A stretch of DNA of 64,000 bases from Annulohypoxylon bovei var. microspora (Eukaryota; Ascomycota; Sordariomycetes; Xylariales; Hypoxylaceae), in contig MU405295.1 of NCBI GenBank assembly GCA_022836615.1, forward strand, positions 1-64,000, given 5' to 3'. Shown piece by piece: positions 25,426 to 36,881 of the stretch; position 1 is the first letter of the stretch; each line of letters begins with the position of its first letter. The notes under the pieces are model-generated. The model worked only from the letters and a program-made list of their open reading frames with translations, did not search any database and was not told the origin of the DNA. A program made the position numbers and the translations under genes.

Positions 25426-28117
25426 TAATTAAATGTAGGCTTAAATAAATCACTTAAAAAATGGAGTTATATTTTATTTTTTTTAATAAATTATATTTTT
25501 TATAATATATAAAATTTAATATTTATAAATTATATAATAATTATAAGCTTAATATACGTTTAATATTAATGTTTTAAAAAAAATTATATATAAATATTTT
25601 TTAATTTTTTTTTAATTTTTTTAAAAATATTTTCTTAAAAATATATAATATTTTATAATTTATTATTTTTTAAAAAATAATAATTAATTATAAATTAATT
25701 AACCATTAAACTTTAATTTTTAATATAAATTAAATTAAATTAATAAAAAAGTTTTATTAATTAAAAAACGCTTTATAATTTCATGTAACTTTATGTGGTT
25801 TATGTTATATAAAATTATATTTATTTAAAATTAAAAGTTAATAATTTATACGTTTATATAATATAGAATATCGTAATATATTATATAATATTATACGTAA
25901 CGTATTATAATTTATTACTTTTATAATAATAATTTCTTTTATTTTAAATAATTATTTAAAAAATTAAATTATATTTTTAAACTTTTTAATTTTAAAAAAA
26001 ATAATAATAACATTAAAATTTAAAAATATTATATCGTTGTAAATTTAAATTAATAAATTAAAAAAAACTTTAAAAAAATTAACGGTTAAATATAAAACTT
26101 TTAATAATATAACGTTATTATTTTTATTTTTATCGAAAAATAATACGAATTTATAATAAAATAATTCGAATGGAAATTATTTAAAAAGTTTTATTTAATA
26201 AATTTTAATAACTTTTTTATATAATTAAAAATATTAAATGTAACGTTAAAATTAATTAATTACATCGAAAAAATAAATAATATTATTTTAATAAATAATT
26301 TAAAAATAATTAATATTATTTATAATAACGTTTATAAAAATTTATTAAAATTAATAATAAATTTAAAATAAAGTATTATTATAATTATTTAATATCGTAC
26401 GAATTATTAAACATATAATAAATAATAAAAAATATTATTATAAAAAAAAATCGAAGCGATTAAATATAACGGTGGTAATTTTATTACGTACGTTATAATT
26501 TTCATATATTTCATTAATCGAAATAACGATATAAATAATAAAATTATAAATACATAAATACGAATATATTTTATTTTTAACGTTAAAAATAAAACGAAAA
26601 AATAAGTTATTTAATAACGTATTTTATTAAAAATATCCATAATTATAATATAAATAATAAAAAATAATTTTATTTTAAAATTTTATAATTATATTAATAA
26701 AACATTTAATAAAAGTAATAATTACGTTATTAAAAACCGGGATGGTAAAAAATATTAAAAATATAAAAAGTTTAAATATATAAAAAATTTAAATATATTT
26801 ACCGAAATTACCGTAATAATAATAAAACCCATGAAATTAATAAATCGGTAAATAATTTTAAATTAATGTAAATAATTTTTTAAAACATAAAAAACGTTAT
26901 TAAAATAAGTAACGGAGTTATAAAGTTATATAATTATTTATTTATAAAATTTTATATAAAATTATTAAAAAAATTAAAATATATTATAATTTATTACGAT
27001 AATTAATTAATTAAACTTTTAAAAGTAAAAATATAAATAATAATAAAATTTTTATAATGTATATAACGATAATTAAAAGTTAAAAAAAATTAATAATAAA
27101 ATTAAAATAAATTAAATAAAATTAAAAAAAGCCGAAATAAAGTTATAAAAAACGATAATAAAATTAAAAATAACGTTTTTAAATAATATTAACGTTAAAA
27201 AAACGTATTAATAATAAAAAGGTTTTATTAATTAAAAAACGTTTTATAATTTTATGTAATTTTATATGGTTTATATTATATAAAGTTACGTTTATTTAAA
27301 ATTAAAAGCTGGTAATTTATACGTTTATATAATATAAAATATCGTAATATATTACACGGTATTATACGTAACGTATCGTAATTTATTACTTTTAATTATT
27401 ATTATAATAAATTATAATAAAAAATATTTAAAAATTTATTAATTTAAAAATATTTAATTATAATAATGTTTAATTATTATTATTTTTAAAATATATTAAC
27501 GGAATAATTAATTAAAATTTTAATTATAAAATTAATATATAAAAAATTTTTAAAAAAAATTATTTCGTGGTTTTTTTTCTTTTAATTTTTTATTTTAAAT
27601 ATTTTCGTTAAAAAATATATAATTCATTATTATTTAAGTTTTATTTTAATTTAAAATTTATTTATTATAATATAATATTTAAAATCATTTATATGTTTTA
27701 TTTTTTTAATTTAAAGGTTTATTTTTAAAAAAAAAAATTTTTAAATATATATACGTTTATATATCGATTTAATTTTTTTAAATTATAATATATTTAAAAT
27801 TTTATTTTTAATTTATATTTAATTTTTAAAAAGTTTTTATTTTTTTAAACGAAATTTTTTATATTAATAATTATAAAGTTTTATTTTTATTTATAATAAA
27901 ATATTTTTTAATATTATATATTTTATTATTAATTAATAATAATATTTAAACCATTAAATAAAAGTTTTAATAAAAATATTAAACCGTTTATTAATTAAAT
28001 AAATTAATTAAAAATTATTTTTATTTTTTTAATTATATAATTTTAAATTAATAAATTTTTATTTATAATTAAAAAATTATTTTTAATTTTAAAAAAAACA
28101 TTAAAACTTTTAATAAT
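25426..28117. repeat. AT-rich RIP-like DNA with an LTR-like direct repeat pair
   Basis: This is nearly all A/T. The only structure I can define is the pair 25741-25924 and 27212-27394 listed separately. No credible open frame. Confidence 0.6.
25741..27394. mobile_element. Possible short LTR element (TRIM-like) with about 184-bp direct repeats
   Basis: 25741-25924 and 27212-27394 match almost completely, apart from C/T and G/A exchanges. Both begin near TAATAAAAA(A/G)GTTTT and end at TTTATTACTTTTA. The 1.3-kb interior shows no coding trace. Short terminal direct repeats around a short non-coding interior fit a terminal-repeat retrotransposon in miniature. A segmental duplication cannot be excluded, because primer-binding and polypurine sites are not recognisable. 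Confidence 0.45.
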
Positions 28118-29115
28118 GCCCGAGTTTAACGAAGGTAATTGAACGGGAAAAGCTTTGGTGTAATTTTTTTCTCCATGGTCCTTATCAAAAATCTCCTATC
28201 GCGGTAATTCCGTATCTCCGGCGCTAAAAAGTGTGTAAACCCCGTTATCTCCCAAGAGGCCGTTAAGTCCACGACGGTTGATTGGGTGCATCGTCTCGCG
28301 GGTGGGACCATCTCAGAGCTTTTGGCCAATCAGACAACGTATCTCAGCTTTCGAGGTGGTCCGTTCGCGAGAAGGTGGTTTTCGACAAGATTCAGTTTTT
28401 CAGAAACGAAAAGCTTTTCAAAAGCTGGTTCTCCCGCACGGACCAGATGGGTGGCAGCCCTGACGAATTGATTACCTAAGATGATTATGTAATTGACTTA
28501 GCACACGTAAAAAAGACCCCTAAGCTGGGTGACTAAGCAACCCCCGAGAGGGTGGCCAAGGCGTCAGAAAGGTGGCTACGGGTGGCTACGGGTGGTTCAA
28601 GGAGTGGTTTATCGGGGGTGGTACAACGGGGGTGGTACAACGGGGGTGGTTAGGTAGCCGGGTGGCTAGACCGGGGGCTGAACGGGTATTTAGATCGGGG
28701 GAGGCTACGGGGGTTAGACGGGTGGTTAGACGGGTGGCTGCACGGGTGGCTTAATAGGGGTTCGACGGGGTGTTCGACGGGTGGCTAAAGGGGAGGCTCA
28801 ACGGGTGGTTGGCCGGGGGGTGGTTTAACGAGTGGCAGAACGGGAGGCCCGGCGAGTGGCTTAAGGGTTCGATAAGGGGTGGCTTACGGGGTGGTTACGG
28901 GTGGTTCAACGGGTGGTTCAACGGGCGGTTAAACGGGTGGCAGCACGGGTGGCTAAAGGGGAGGCTTAAAGGGTTAGTTAAACGGGTGCGCGAACCGTGG
29001 TGGTGAGTGGGTTCGTCGCATGAGAAAAGAAATAAAAGTGGGAGATCGAGGAATCGAACCATCGACCCCCGGCTAAACTCGGGATATTGTGCCACCCGAA
29101 CGGGTGGCTTCGCGT
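28118..29115 (+). mobile_element. Helentron-like element, copy 3 (intact)
   Basis: It starts with GCCCGAGTTTAACGA, carries TTGATTGGGTGCAT (28278-28291), a GC-rich unique part, and a G-rich minisatellite from about 28560 to 29000 with units like GGGTGGCTAC. It ends with GGCTAAACTCGGG, the hairpin GCCACCCGAACGGGTGGC and TTCGCGT. The order and ends equal copy 2 on the other strand. Open frames across the minisatellite (Trp/Gly-rich) are by-products of the repeat and were rejected as genes. There is little RIP-like mutation, though a decayed sister copy starts only 250 bp away. Confidence 0.7.
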
Positions 29116-29126
29116 GTATAATTTTA

Positions 29127-29226
29127 TCGAATAAAAAATGAAATAAAAACGGGAAATTAAAGAATCGAATTATTAATTTTTAATTAAATTTAAAATATTA
29201 TATTATTTAAATGGGTGGTTTTATAT
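29127..29226 (+). mobile_element. Decayed 3'-end fragment of the Helentron-like element
   Basis: About 100 bp matches only the last part of copy 3 (from the AGAAATAAAAGTGGGAG region through the hairpin) after C-to-T and G-to-A changes. It lies in the same direction, 11 bp after the end of copy 3. The rest of that element is absent. It may be a one-ended product or the remains of an element into whose end copy 3 was inserted. Confidence 0.5.
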
Positions 29227-29365
29227 TATTTAATAATAAAAATAAAATTTTTTTTTTTTTATTAAAAATATTTTTTTTTTTATTAATAAATTTTTTAATT
29301 AAAATAAACGTATTTTTTAATTAAATTTATAATAAAATTTTATTATTTTATTTTTAATATTTAAT

Positions 29366-30118
29366 ACGCGAAGCCACCCGTTCGGGTGGCACAATATCCC
29401 GAGTTTAACCGGAAGTTAATAATTCGATTTTTTAATTTTTAATTTTTAATTTTTTTTTTATTCGACGAAACCATGCACCACCTTAATTCGCGCATTCGTT
29501 TAACCACTTTTTAAGCTTCTTTTTTACGCCTTTTTTTTAACCATTTATGTTACCATTTATTTAACCGTTTATTAAACCATTCGTAATTACCTCGTAAACC
29601 ATTTTTTATCGAACCTTTAAGCCATTTATTAAACTTTTTTTTTAATCGTTTATATATTCATTCGTTTTATTAAACCTTTGGTTTAAACACCGGTTTAATT
29701 TTTATAACTTTTTCCGATTTAAATACTTAATTAACCATTTATTAATCCACTTTTTAAATTTTTTATAAAATTATTTCCGGATAAATCATTTTTGGTTTAT
29801 TTACCCGTTTATTCATTTATTATAAAGTTTCGAAAAATATATATTTTATAATAAAATACGCGTATAATACATTACTTTTATAAAATACATATAATATATA
29901 TTATATATTTAAATCGGATTATTTATTTTTAATGTATTATTACATTTTAATTAATTATTTATATAATTATATCGTTAATATTAAATATTAATAAATAATT
30001 TTTATATAATAATAATTATAATAAATTAATTATTAAAAATTATTAATAAATTAATATTATGCGACGAAAAAAATAAATTATAAAATTTAAAATAAATAAT
30101 ATTTAAAAAAATAATAAT

Positions 30119-30149
<31 letters not shown>

Positions 30150-30991
30150 ATACATATGGTTTTTTATTATATGTTATATATAATAAAAAATATTTTAAAT
30201 TATATAATAAGAAAAATAAAATTTAAAAAATATTTTATAAAAATGGAAATTACATTTAAATTTAATTATATAAAGCATTTAATTTAAATATTAAAAGGTA
30301 TTTCCGATTTCGAAAATATTATATTTTATATAAAATACGATATTATATACGTATAATATTATATAATATAATTTTATATAATATATATCGAATTTTTAAC
30401 CCGTTAAATCACTTTTTAAATTATTTTTTAAGTTTTTTATTAAATTATTTTCCGACGAATTATTCGTTTTATTACCCGTTTTATTATTTATTTAACCATT
30501 TATAACCATTTATAACCATCTTTTTAACGCTTTAACCATTTTTTTAAAGGTTATTAAATCTTTTAAATTAAAGGGTTTTTTTATTTATATAACTTATTTT
30601 AAAGATTAAAGTTAATTAAATTAAAGCGAATTAATTATATAAACATTTTAAATAATCGTTTTTATTAATTTAATTGGTTCGTGCGCGAAAGCTAGCTTTT
30701 AATAAGCTTTTCGTTTTTAAAAAATTAAATTTTATCGAAAACCCATTGTTCGCGAATAAACCACTTCGAAACCTGAAATTTATTATTTAATTAATTAAAA
30801 TGTTTTATCCACGAAACGATGCATTTAATTAATCGCCGTGGATATAACGGCCTTTTTAAAAATAACGGGGTTTATATACTTTTTAATGTTAAAAATTTAA
30901 AATTATTATAATAAAAGATTTTTAATAAAAATTATAAAAAAAAATATATATTAAAGTTTTATTTATTTAATTACTTTTATTAAACTTAAAT
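29366..30991 (-). mobile_element. Helentron-like element, copy 4 (decayed, enlarged)
   Basis: The hairpin end (ACGCGAAGCCACCC at 29366-29379) is intact, and the next 30 bases keep ATATCCCGAGTTTAACCGG. From there on almost every C outside CpG has become T. The minisatellite and unique part can still be followed to ATTAAACTTAAAT (30979-30991), the decayed subterminal motif. At 1.63 kb it is about 0.6 kb longer than other copies. The extra DNA lies between about 29830 and 30400, and includes ATAAATAAATAAATAAATA at 30122-30151; it may be an insertion. Confidence 0.6.
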
Positions 30992-31030
30992 ATAATAAAA
31001 ATAAATTTATTTTAAATTATATTATTTATT

Positions 31031-32213
31031 ACGCGAAGTTATTCGTTCGAATGGTATAATATTTCGAGTTTAATCGGAAATCGATGGTTCGATTCTTCGA
31101 TTTCTTATTTTTTTTTTTTTTTCATTTAACGAAACCATTAATTACGCATTTATTTAATTACCTTTTAAACTTCCTTTTTAAGCTTCCTTTTTAAGCTTTT
31201 CCTTTAACCACTTATGTTGCCACTTATTAAATTATCCTTTAATTAACCATTTATTAAACTTTCTTTTTAATTATTTATCGAATATTTTATTAAACCTTTA
31301 TTAAATTACCCGTGTAACCACCCGTTTAATTACTTGTTTAACCTTTATAATTTCCTTCGATTTAAACATTTATTTAACCTTTTATTAACTTATTAAATCA
31401 TTTATTTAACCCTTGGTTTAATTATTTATTTATTTAATCACTTTTATTATATTACTTTTATTATATTATCCCCGTTATATCACTTTTAATAAACCACTTT
31501 TTAAATTATCGTAACCACTTGTAACCACCTTTTTAACCCCCGGGTTAATTATCCTTTTAATTATTTATCGATTTATTTATTATACTTTTTATTTTATTAC
31601 TTATTAAATTACTTTTTAATGAACCATCGGTTTAATTATTCGTTAAAACACTTGTCGGGTTACTTATGTAACCACCTGTTAAAACCTTTGTTTAAATTTT
31701 ATTAAACCACTCGTTTTACCACTTATTTAATTACCCGTGGCCACTTGTAACCACTTTTTTAACGTTTTAATTACCTTTTTATAAAGTTATTTAATTAATT
31801 AATTTAAAGGTTTTTTTATATGTGTTAAGTTAATTATATAAGTATTTTAAGTAATTAATTTATTTGCTTTCCCATTTATTTGGTTTATGCGTGAAAGTTA
31901 ATTTTTAATAAGCTTTTTGTTTTTAAAAAATTAAATCTTATCGAAACGCACCTTTTTACGAACGGGTTACCTCGAAACTTAAAATTTGTTAATTTAATTA
32001 ATTAAAAGCTTTAAAATTAATTTATCGTTACGATAATGCACTTAATTAATTATTATGGATATAACGGCCTTTTTAAAAATAACGGGGTTTACATATTTTT
32101 TAATATTAAAAATTTAAAATTATTACGATAAAAGATTTTTAATAAAAATAAACCATGGAAAAAAAAAACATACGAAAGTTATATTTGTTTAATTACCCTT
32201 ATTAAACTTAAGT
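31031..32213 (-). mobile_element. Helentron-like element, copy 5 (decayed)
   Basis: Starts ACGCGAAGTTATTCGTTCGA, the RIP-like version of the terminal hairpin end (both hairpin arms are mutated, so the stem is weakened). The B-box-like stem-loop is well kept (CGATGGTTCGATTCTTCG). The minisatellite is visible as AT-rich remnants, with later TTAATTAATTAAAAGCTTT and AATAACGGGGTTTACATA, and the element ends ATTAAACTTAAGT. All comparisons with copy 2 show transitions of the C-to-T/G-to-A type. Confidence 0.6.
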
Positions 32214-32511
32214 AATATTAAAAATTAATCGTAAATTAATTTTTTTTTTATTTTTTATTTTAATTATACGTTTTAAAATTTAATTATTTTTTTAATGAAA
32301 TAAAATAATAAATTTAAAAAACCGGATAATTTTTAATATATTTTTAAAATATAATTAATAATTTTATTTTTATTTTTATTAAAAATTTAAATTAAAAATT
32401 TATATTTTTTATTAAATAATTTAAATTTTATATTTAAAAAATAAAAAATAAATATAAAAAATAAATTTTAAATTAATTAATAATTTTTTTTAAAAATATA
32501 TTTAATTTAAA

Positions 32512-33203
32512 ATAATATTAACCGCGTTATATACATGTCGCCGGTTTACCGCGTTATATACGAAATATTATAAAATATTTTAAGTTTTATATAAATCGTT
32601 ATATAATTAAAAATATTAATTTTTTATTAAATTTAATTAATTTAATTTTTTTTTATATTTATTTATAATTTATTTTAATCTTTTATTTTTTATTTTTTTA
32701 ATTTAAAGTTTTATTTTTTTTAATTATATAATTAAATAAATTTTAAAAAGTTCGTTTAAATAAATTAATTTATATATTTTATAAATCATTATATAATTAA
32801 TAAATTAAATTAAAAAATAATTATATATAAAATAAAAAAAATATTATAAAATTATTTTAATAAAAAACTTTTAAATATATTTAATTTTTAACACGATTTA
32901 TTAATTATATAATAATTAATAAAATATATAAATAAATTTATTTAAAAATGTTTTTCGAAATTTATTTAATTATATAATTATAAAAAATTTAATTTATAAT
33001 TAATAAAAAATAATAAAAATATAAAAAAAAATTAAAAAAAATATAAAAACGTGTGGATTTTTTTTTTAAATTTAATTAAAAGTGAAAATTAAAAATATAT
33101 ACGTTTATATAAAAATTTATATACGAAAAAAAATATTAATAATATTTAATTTATATATAACCCGGGAACCCCGCGATATATATATAATACGGTTAATATT
33201 ATT
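32512..33203. mobile_element. 0.7-kb MITE-like element, copy 3 (decayed)
   Basis: The left end ATATTAACCGCGTTATATAC with ATGTCGCCGG, and the right end with CCGGGAACCCCGCGATATAT and CGGTTAATATTAT, correspond to the arms of 1289-2005. The interior is heavily mutated to A/T. Confidence 0.6.
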
Positions 33204-33712
33204 TTTAATTTATATAATTTTATTTATTTATTAAAAATAAAATTAAATTAATTTTTTTTTATTAAAAATAATATTAATTAATATATTAAAATTAAATAAA
33301 TATATAATTTATTAAAATTATTATATAATAATTTTAATATTAAAGTTTAAATTAAAAATAACTTTTATAAATTAAATATATAATTAAATAAATAATTTTT
33401 TTAAGTTTTATACGCTTTTTATATCGTTAATAAATGAAAAAAAAAATTTAATATTATTAAAAAATTCATTTATTTAATAAACATTAATTAAATGGAAATA
33501 AGGTTATTTAAAATAATATATATAATATATTATATTATAATGGTTTATTTTATAATTTTTAATTACGATAAACGCGTTTTTAAAAATATATAAGGTTTAA
33601 AGTTAATTAATTTAAAACTTATTACTTTTTTAATTTTAATTATTTTAATACATTTTTTTAAATTTAATAACATGATTAATTTAACGTTAATTTAATTTAT
33701 AATATTTAATAT

Positions 33713-34285
33713 AAGGTTTTTAAAGCAATTATTATTCCCGTAATATGTTTATTTTTCGTAATAAATATTAAAACGCGTATTTAATGTACGTTTTTTTAAA
33801 AAGCGTAATAATTTTAATTGTTATAAATGTTAACCTTAAGTTAATTATTATTTAAGTTTAAATTTTTACGAAAGTATTTAAAAGCTTTAATACGGAAGTT
33901 TTAAAATAACCGTCATTTTCGTAATATATTTACTTTTTCGTAATAAACATTAAAACACGTAAATACTTTATATACGTTTTTTTAAAAAGCGTAATAATTT
34001 TAACCGTTATAAATGTTAAATATATTTTAATTATTATCGCACTTTTTTAAAATATTAAACTTTTACGAAGGTATTTCGGGAGCTTTAATACGGAATTTTT
34101 AAGGTAATTATTATTTTTATAATGTATTTACTTTTTATAATTAATATTAACGCGTGTATTTAATGTATGTTTTTTTAAAAAATATAATAATTTTAATTAT
34201 TATAAATGTTAATTTTAAGTTAATTATTATTTAAGTTTAAACTTTTACGAAAATATTTTTAAAAACTTTAATACGGAATTTTTAA
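33713..34285. repeat. Tandem satellite, three units of about 185-198 bp
   Basis: Units start near 33713, 33896 and 34094, each with a core resembling TTTTTAAAGTAATTATTATT followed by CGTAATATATTTACTTTTTCG and AAAAAGCGTAATAATTTTAA. A fourth unit begins at about 34277 and breaks off. Units are diverged mainly by C/T and G/A. Confidence 0.6.
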
Positions 34286-34445
34286 AGTAATCGTTATTTT
34301 TAAGTTTATTTTTTTTCATTCATTTTCCTTTATGTTTTTAACCTTATTTTTTCTTTTAAATTTTTATTTGCTTTATTAAAAATGCTTTTTAATTAATTAA
34401 ATCCGTTTTTTTTATATATATAATTTTCTTAAATATTAAATTTAA

Positions 34446-34660
34446 ATTAATTATCGTTAAATTAAAAGTTATTATTATTAAATTAAAAATTATCGTTAAA
34501 TTAAAAATTATCGTTAAAATAAAAGTTATTACGTTAAAAATTATCGTCGGGTTAAAAATCGTCGTTAAATTAAAAGTTATTATTAAAGTTATCGTTAAAT
34601 TAAAAATTATTATTTAATTAATATTCTTTATTAAATTAATTATTATTAAATTAAAGTTTA
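34446..34660. repeat. Minisatellite of about 16-18 bp, TTATCGTTAAATTAAAA type
   Basis: About ten imperfect units such as ATTATCGTTAAATTAAAA and one less mutated unit, TCGTCGGGTTAAAAA, suggesting that the original unit was GC-richer. Confidence 0.6.
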
Positions 34661-35422
34661 TTATCGGATTTTTAAAAAAAATAAATTAGTTTTTTATATA
34701 TTAATTCGTTTTCTTTATATTATAATAATTTTATATAATTTTTTTTAATTTTTTTATTCCTTTTAAATAATTTAATATTTCTTTTTAATTTAATTATTAA
34801 TAATTTTCGTTATATTAATTTTTTTAATTTTCTTTTATATATATATAAATTTTTTAAATTATTATTTCATTTAAAAGGATTTTAACATTATAAGCTTTTT
34901 TAAAACTTTTTTCCATTTTATAAATTACTTTTTTAATTTTTTTATTAATTATTTTTTAAAATAAAATTTATATTATTTTTTAAACTTTGTTTTTTATTTA
35001 ATTAATTTTTAAATTACCGTTAATTTTATAATTATTTATAACGTTATTAATTACGTTTTAATATTTTTATTTAAATTAAAATAATAATGTAAATTTTTTT
35101 TAATTATTTTTCGAATTTTAATTTAAAAATTTATAATTTCGGTTATAATAAATGTTTATTTATATATTTTATATTAATATATAATAAACGTTTAATTTTA
35201 TAACCTTCGTTTATTATAATTTAATTAATTAATTATTTTATTAAATAATTTATTCGAATTTAAAATTAATAATTATAATTTTAAAGCGATATTTAATTTT
35301 AAATTTATATATAATTAAATCATTTCGGAAATAATTAATTTAGTTTAATCCCATTATTAACGCCATTATATTTAATTATTTAAGATCGTTTTTAAGTTAT
35401 TTATTATGTCGTTTTTTTTATA

Positions 35423-35490
35423 AAATAAATCGATAAGTTTTTCGTGGATTAAATCGATGGGTTTTTCGTGAAAAATTTAATGGGTTTTTC
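35423..35490. repeat. Short tandem repeat GGGTTTTTCGTGG type
   Basis: Three units of the form GATGGGTTTTTCGTGG with small differences (AAGTTTTTCGTGG, GGGTTTTTCGTGA, GGGTTTTTCGTGG). Confidence 0.55.
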
Positions 35491-35780
35491 GTGGTCGCTT
35501 TTTAATGAAAATTAAATTTCGTAACGAAAAATGGTTTTTATAATAATCGTTTACGTACCGGGCTTATAATTATTAAAAAATTCATTTATTTAATAAATAT
35601 TAATTAAGTGGAAATAAAGTTATTTAAAGTGATATATATAACATGTTATATTATAATGGTTTTTTTATAATTTTTAATCGCGGTAAACGCGTTTTTAAAA
35701 ATATATAAATTTTAAAATTAATTAATTTAAAACCCATTGCTTTTTTAACCCCGGTTATTTTAATAAATATTTAAAAAAAA

Positions 35781-36490
35781 AAAATATTAACCGTATTATA
35801 TATATGTCGCGAAGTTTTAACGTTATATACGGGCCGAACATTATTAATATTTTCCTTGTTATATAAATTTATATATAAATATATATACTTTTAATATTCA
35901 TTTCACGCACACCTTTAATTAAACTTAAAAAAATCCACATGTTTACATTTATTTATATATTTTTTTAATTTATTATTTTTTATTTTTTTAATTTTTCGTT
36001 AAATTTTTTATAATTAAATAATTAATTAAATTTTAAAAAATGTTTTCGATTAATTTAAATTACATTCATTAAAAATAATTATATAAATAATAAATTAAAA
36101 TTAAAAGTAAATGTATATAATAATTTTTAATTAAAATAATTTTATAATATTTTTCGTATAAATTTTTTTATTTTATATATAATTACTTTTTAATTTAATT
36201 TACCATTTATATAAATATTTATATAAAATGTAATTAAGTTTATTCGAACGCGCATTTCGAAATTTATTAAATCGTATAATTATAAAAAATAAAACTTTAA
36301 ATTAAAAAAATAAAAAATAAAAAATTATAATAATTTTAAATAAATATAAAAAAAATTAAATTAATTAAATTTCGTAAATTCTTAATATTTTTAATTATAT
36401 AATAATTTATATGTAATTTAAAATATTTTACGTTACCCCGCATATAACGCGGGAAATTAATAACATATATATAACGCGGTTAATATTATT
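35781..36490. mobile_element. 0.7-kb MITE-like element, copy 4 (decayed)
   Basis: The left end ATATTAACCGTATTATATAT with ATGTCGCG and the right end CCCCGCATATAACGCGGGAA with ACGCGGTTAATATT match the arms of 1289-2005. A few GC blocks near the right end are kept. Confidence 0.6.
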
Positions 36491-36881
36491 TTTTTAAAAT
36501 TAATAAAAGTAAAAATTATTAAAATAAATAAATAAATCCACATTTTTAATTATATATATAATTTTAATAAATTTTATAACATTTTTAAAATTAAAAAAAT
36601 AATTACGGTTAAATTTTTTTTATATATAATAAAAGTTTAAATAGTTTTATAATAAATAAATAACATTTTTTAATAAATAATTTTAAACGATTAATTAAAA
36701 AAATTTACGTTAATATTAAAATAATATTTTTTAATATTTTTTAAATAAATCATTTATAATTTAAATTAATTAACGTTAAATATTAACGAATAATTCGTTA
36801 CGATTATAAAAAATAATTATAATAATTTTTAAAATTATTTAAAATTATTTATTAATATATAATATAATTATTTTTATTTAA

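Larger units (their letters stand above)
33453..35769. mobile_element. Possible short LTR element with 201-bp direct repeats and internal satellites
   Basis: 33453-33653 and 35569-35769 are direct repeats of equal length (201 bp), both running from ATTATTAAAAAATTCATTT to a TATTTTAATA end, and differing by C/T and G/A. Between them are three tandem units of about 185-198 bp (33713-34285) and two minisatellites (34446-34660 and 35423-35490). No coding trace remains. The arrangement suggests a non-autonomous LTR element with internal tandem repeats; a simple duplication remains possible. Confidence 0.45.

Noticed and set aside
28572..29006. Trp/Gly-rich open frames in the island at 28-29 kb
   Set aside because: They are translations of the GGGTGGCT-type minisatellite of the Helentron-like element.
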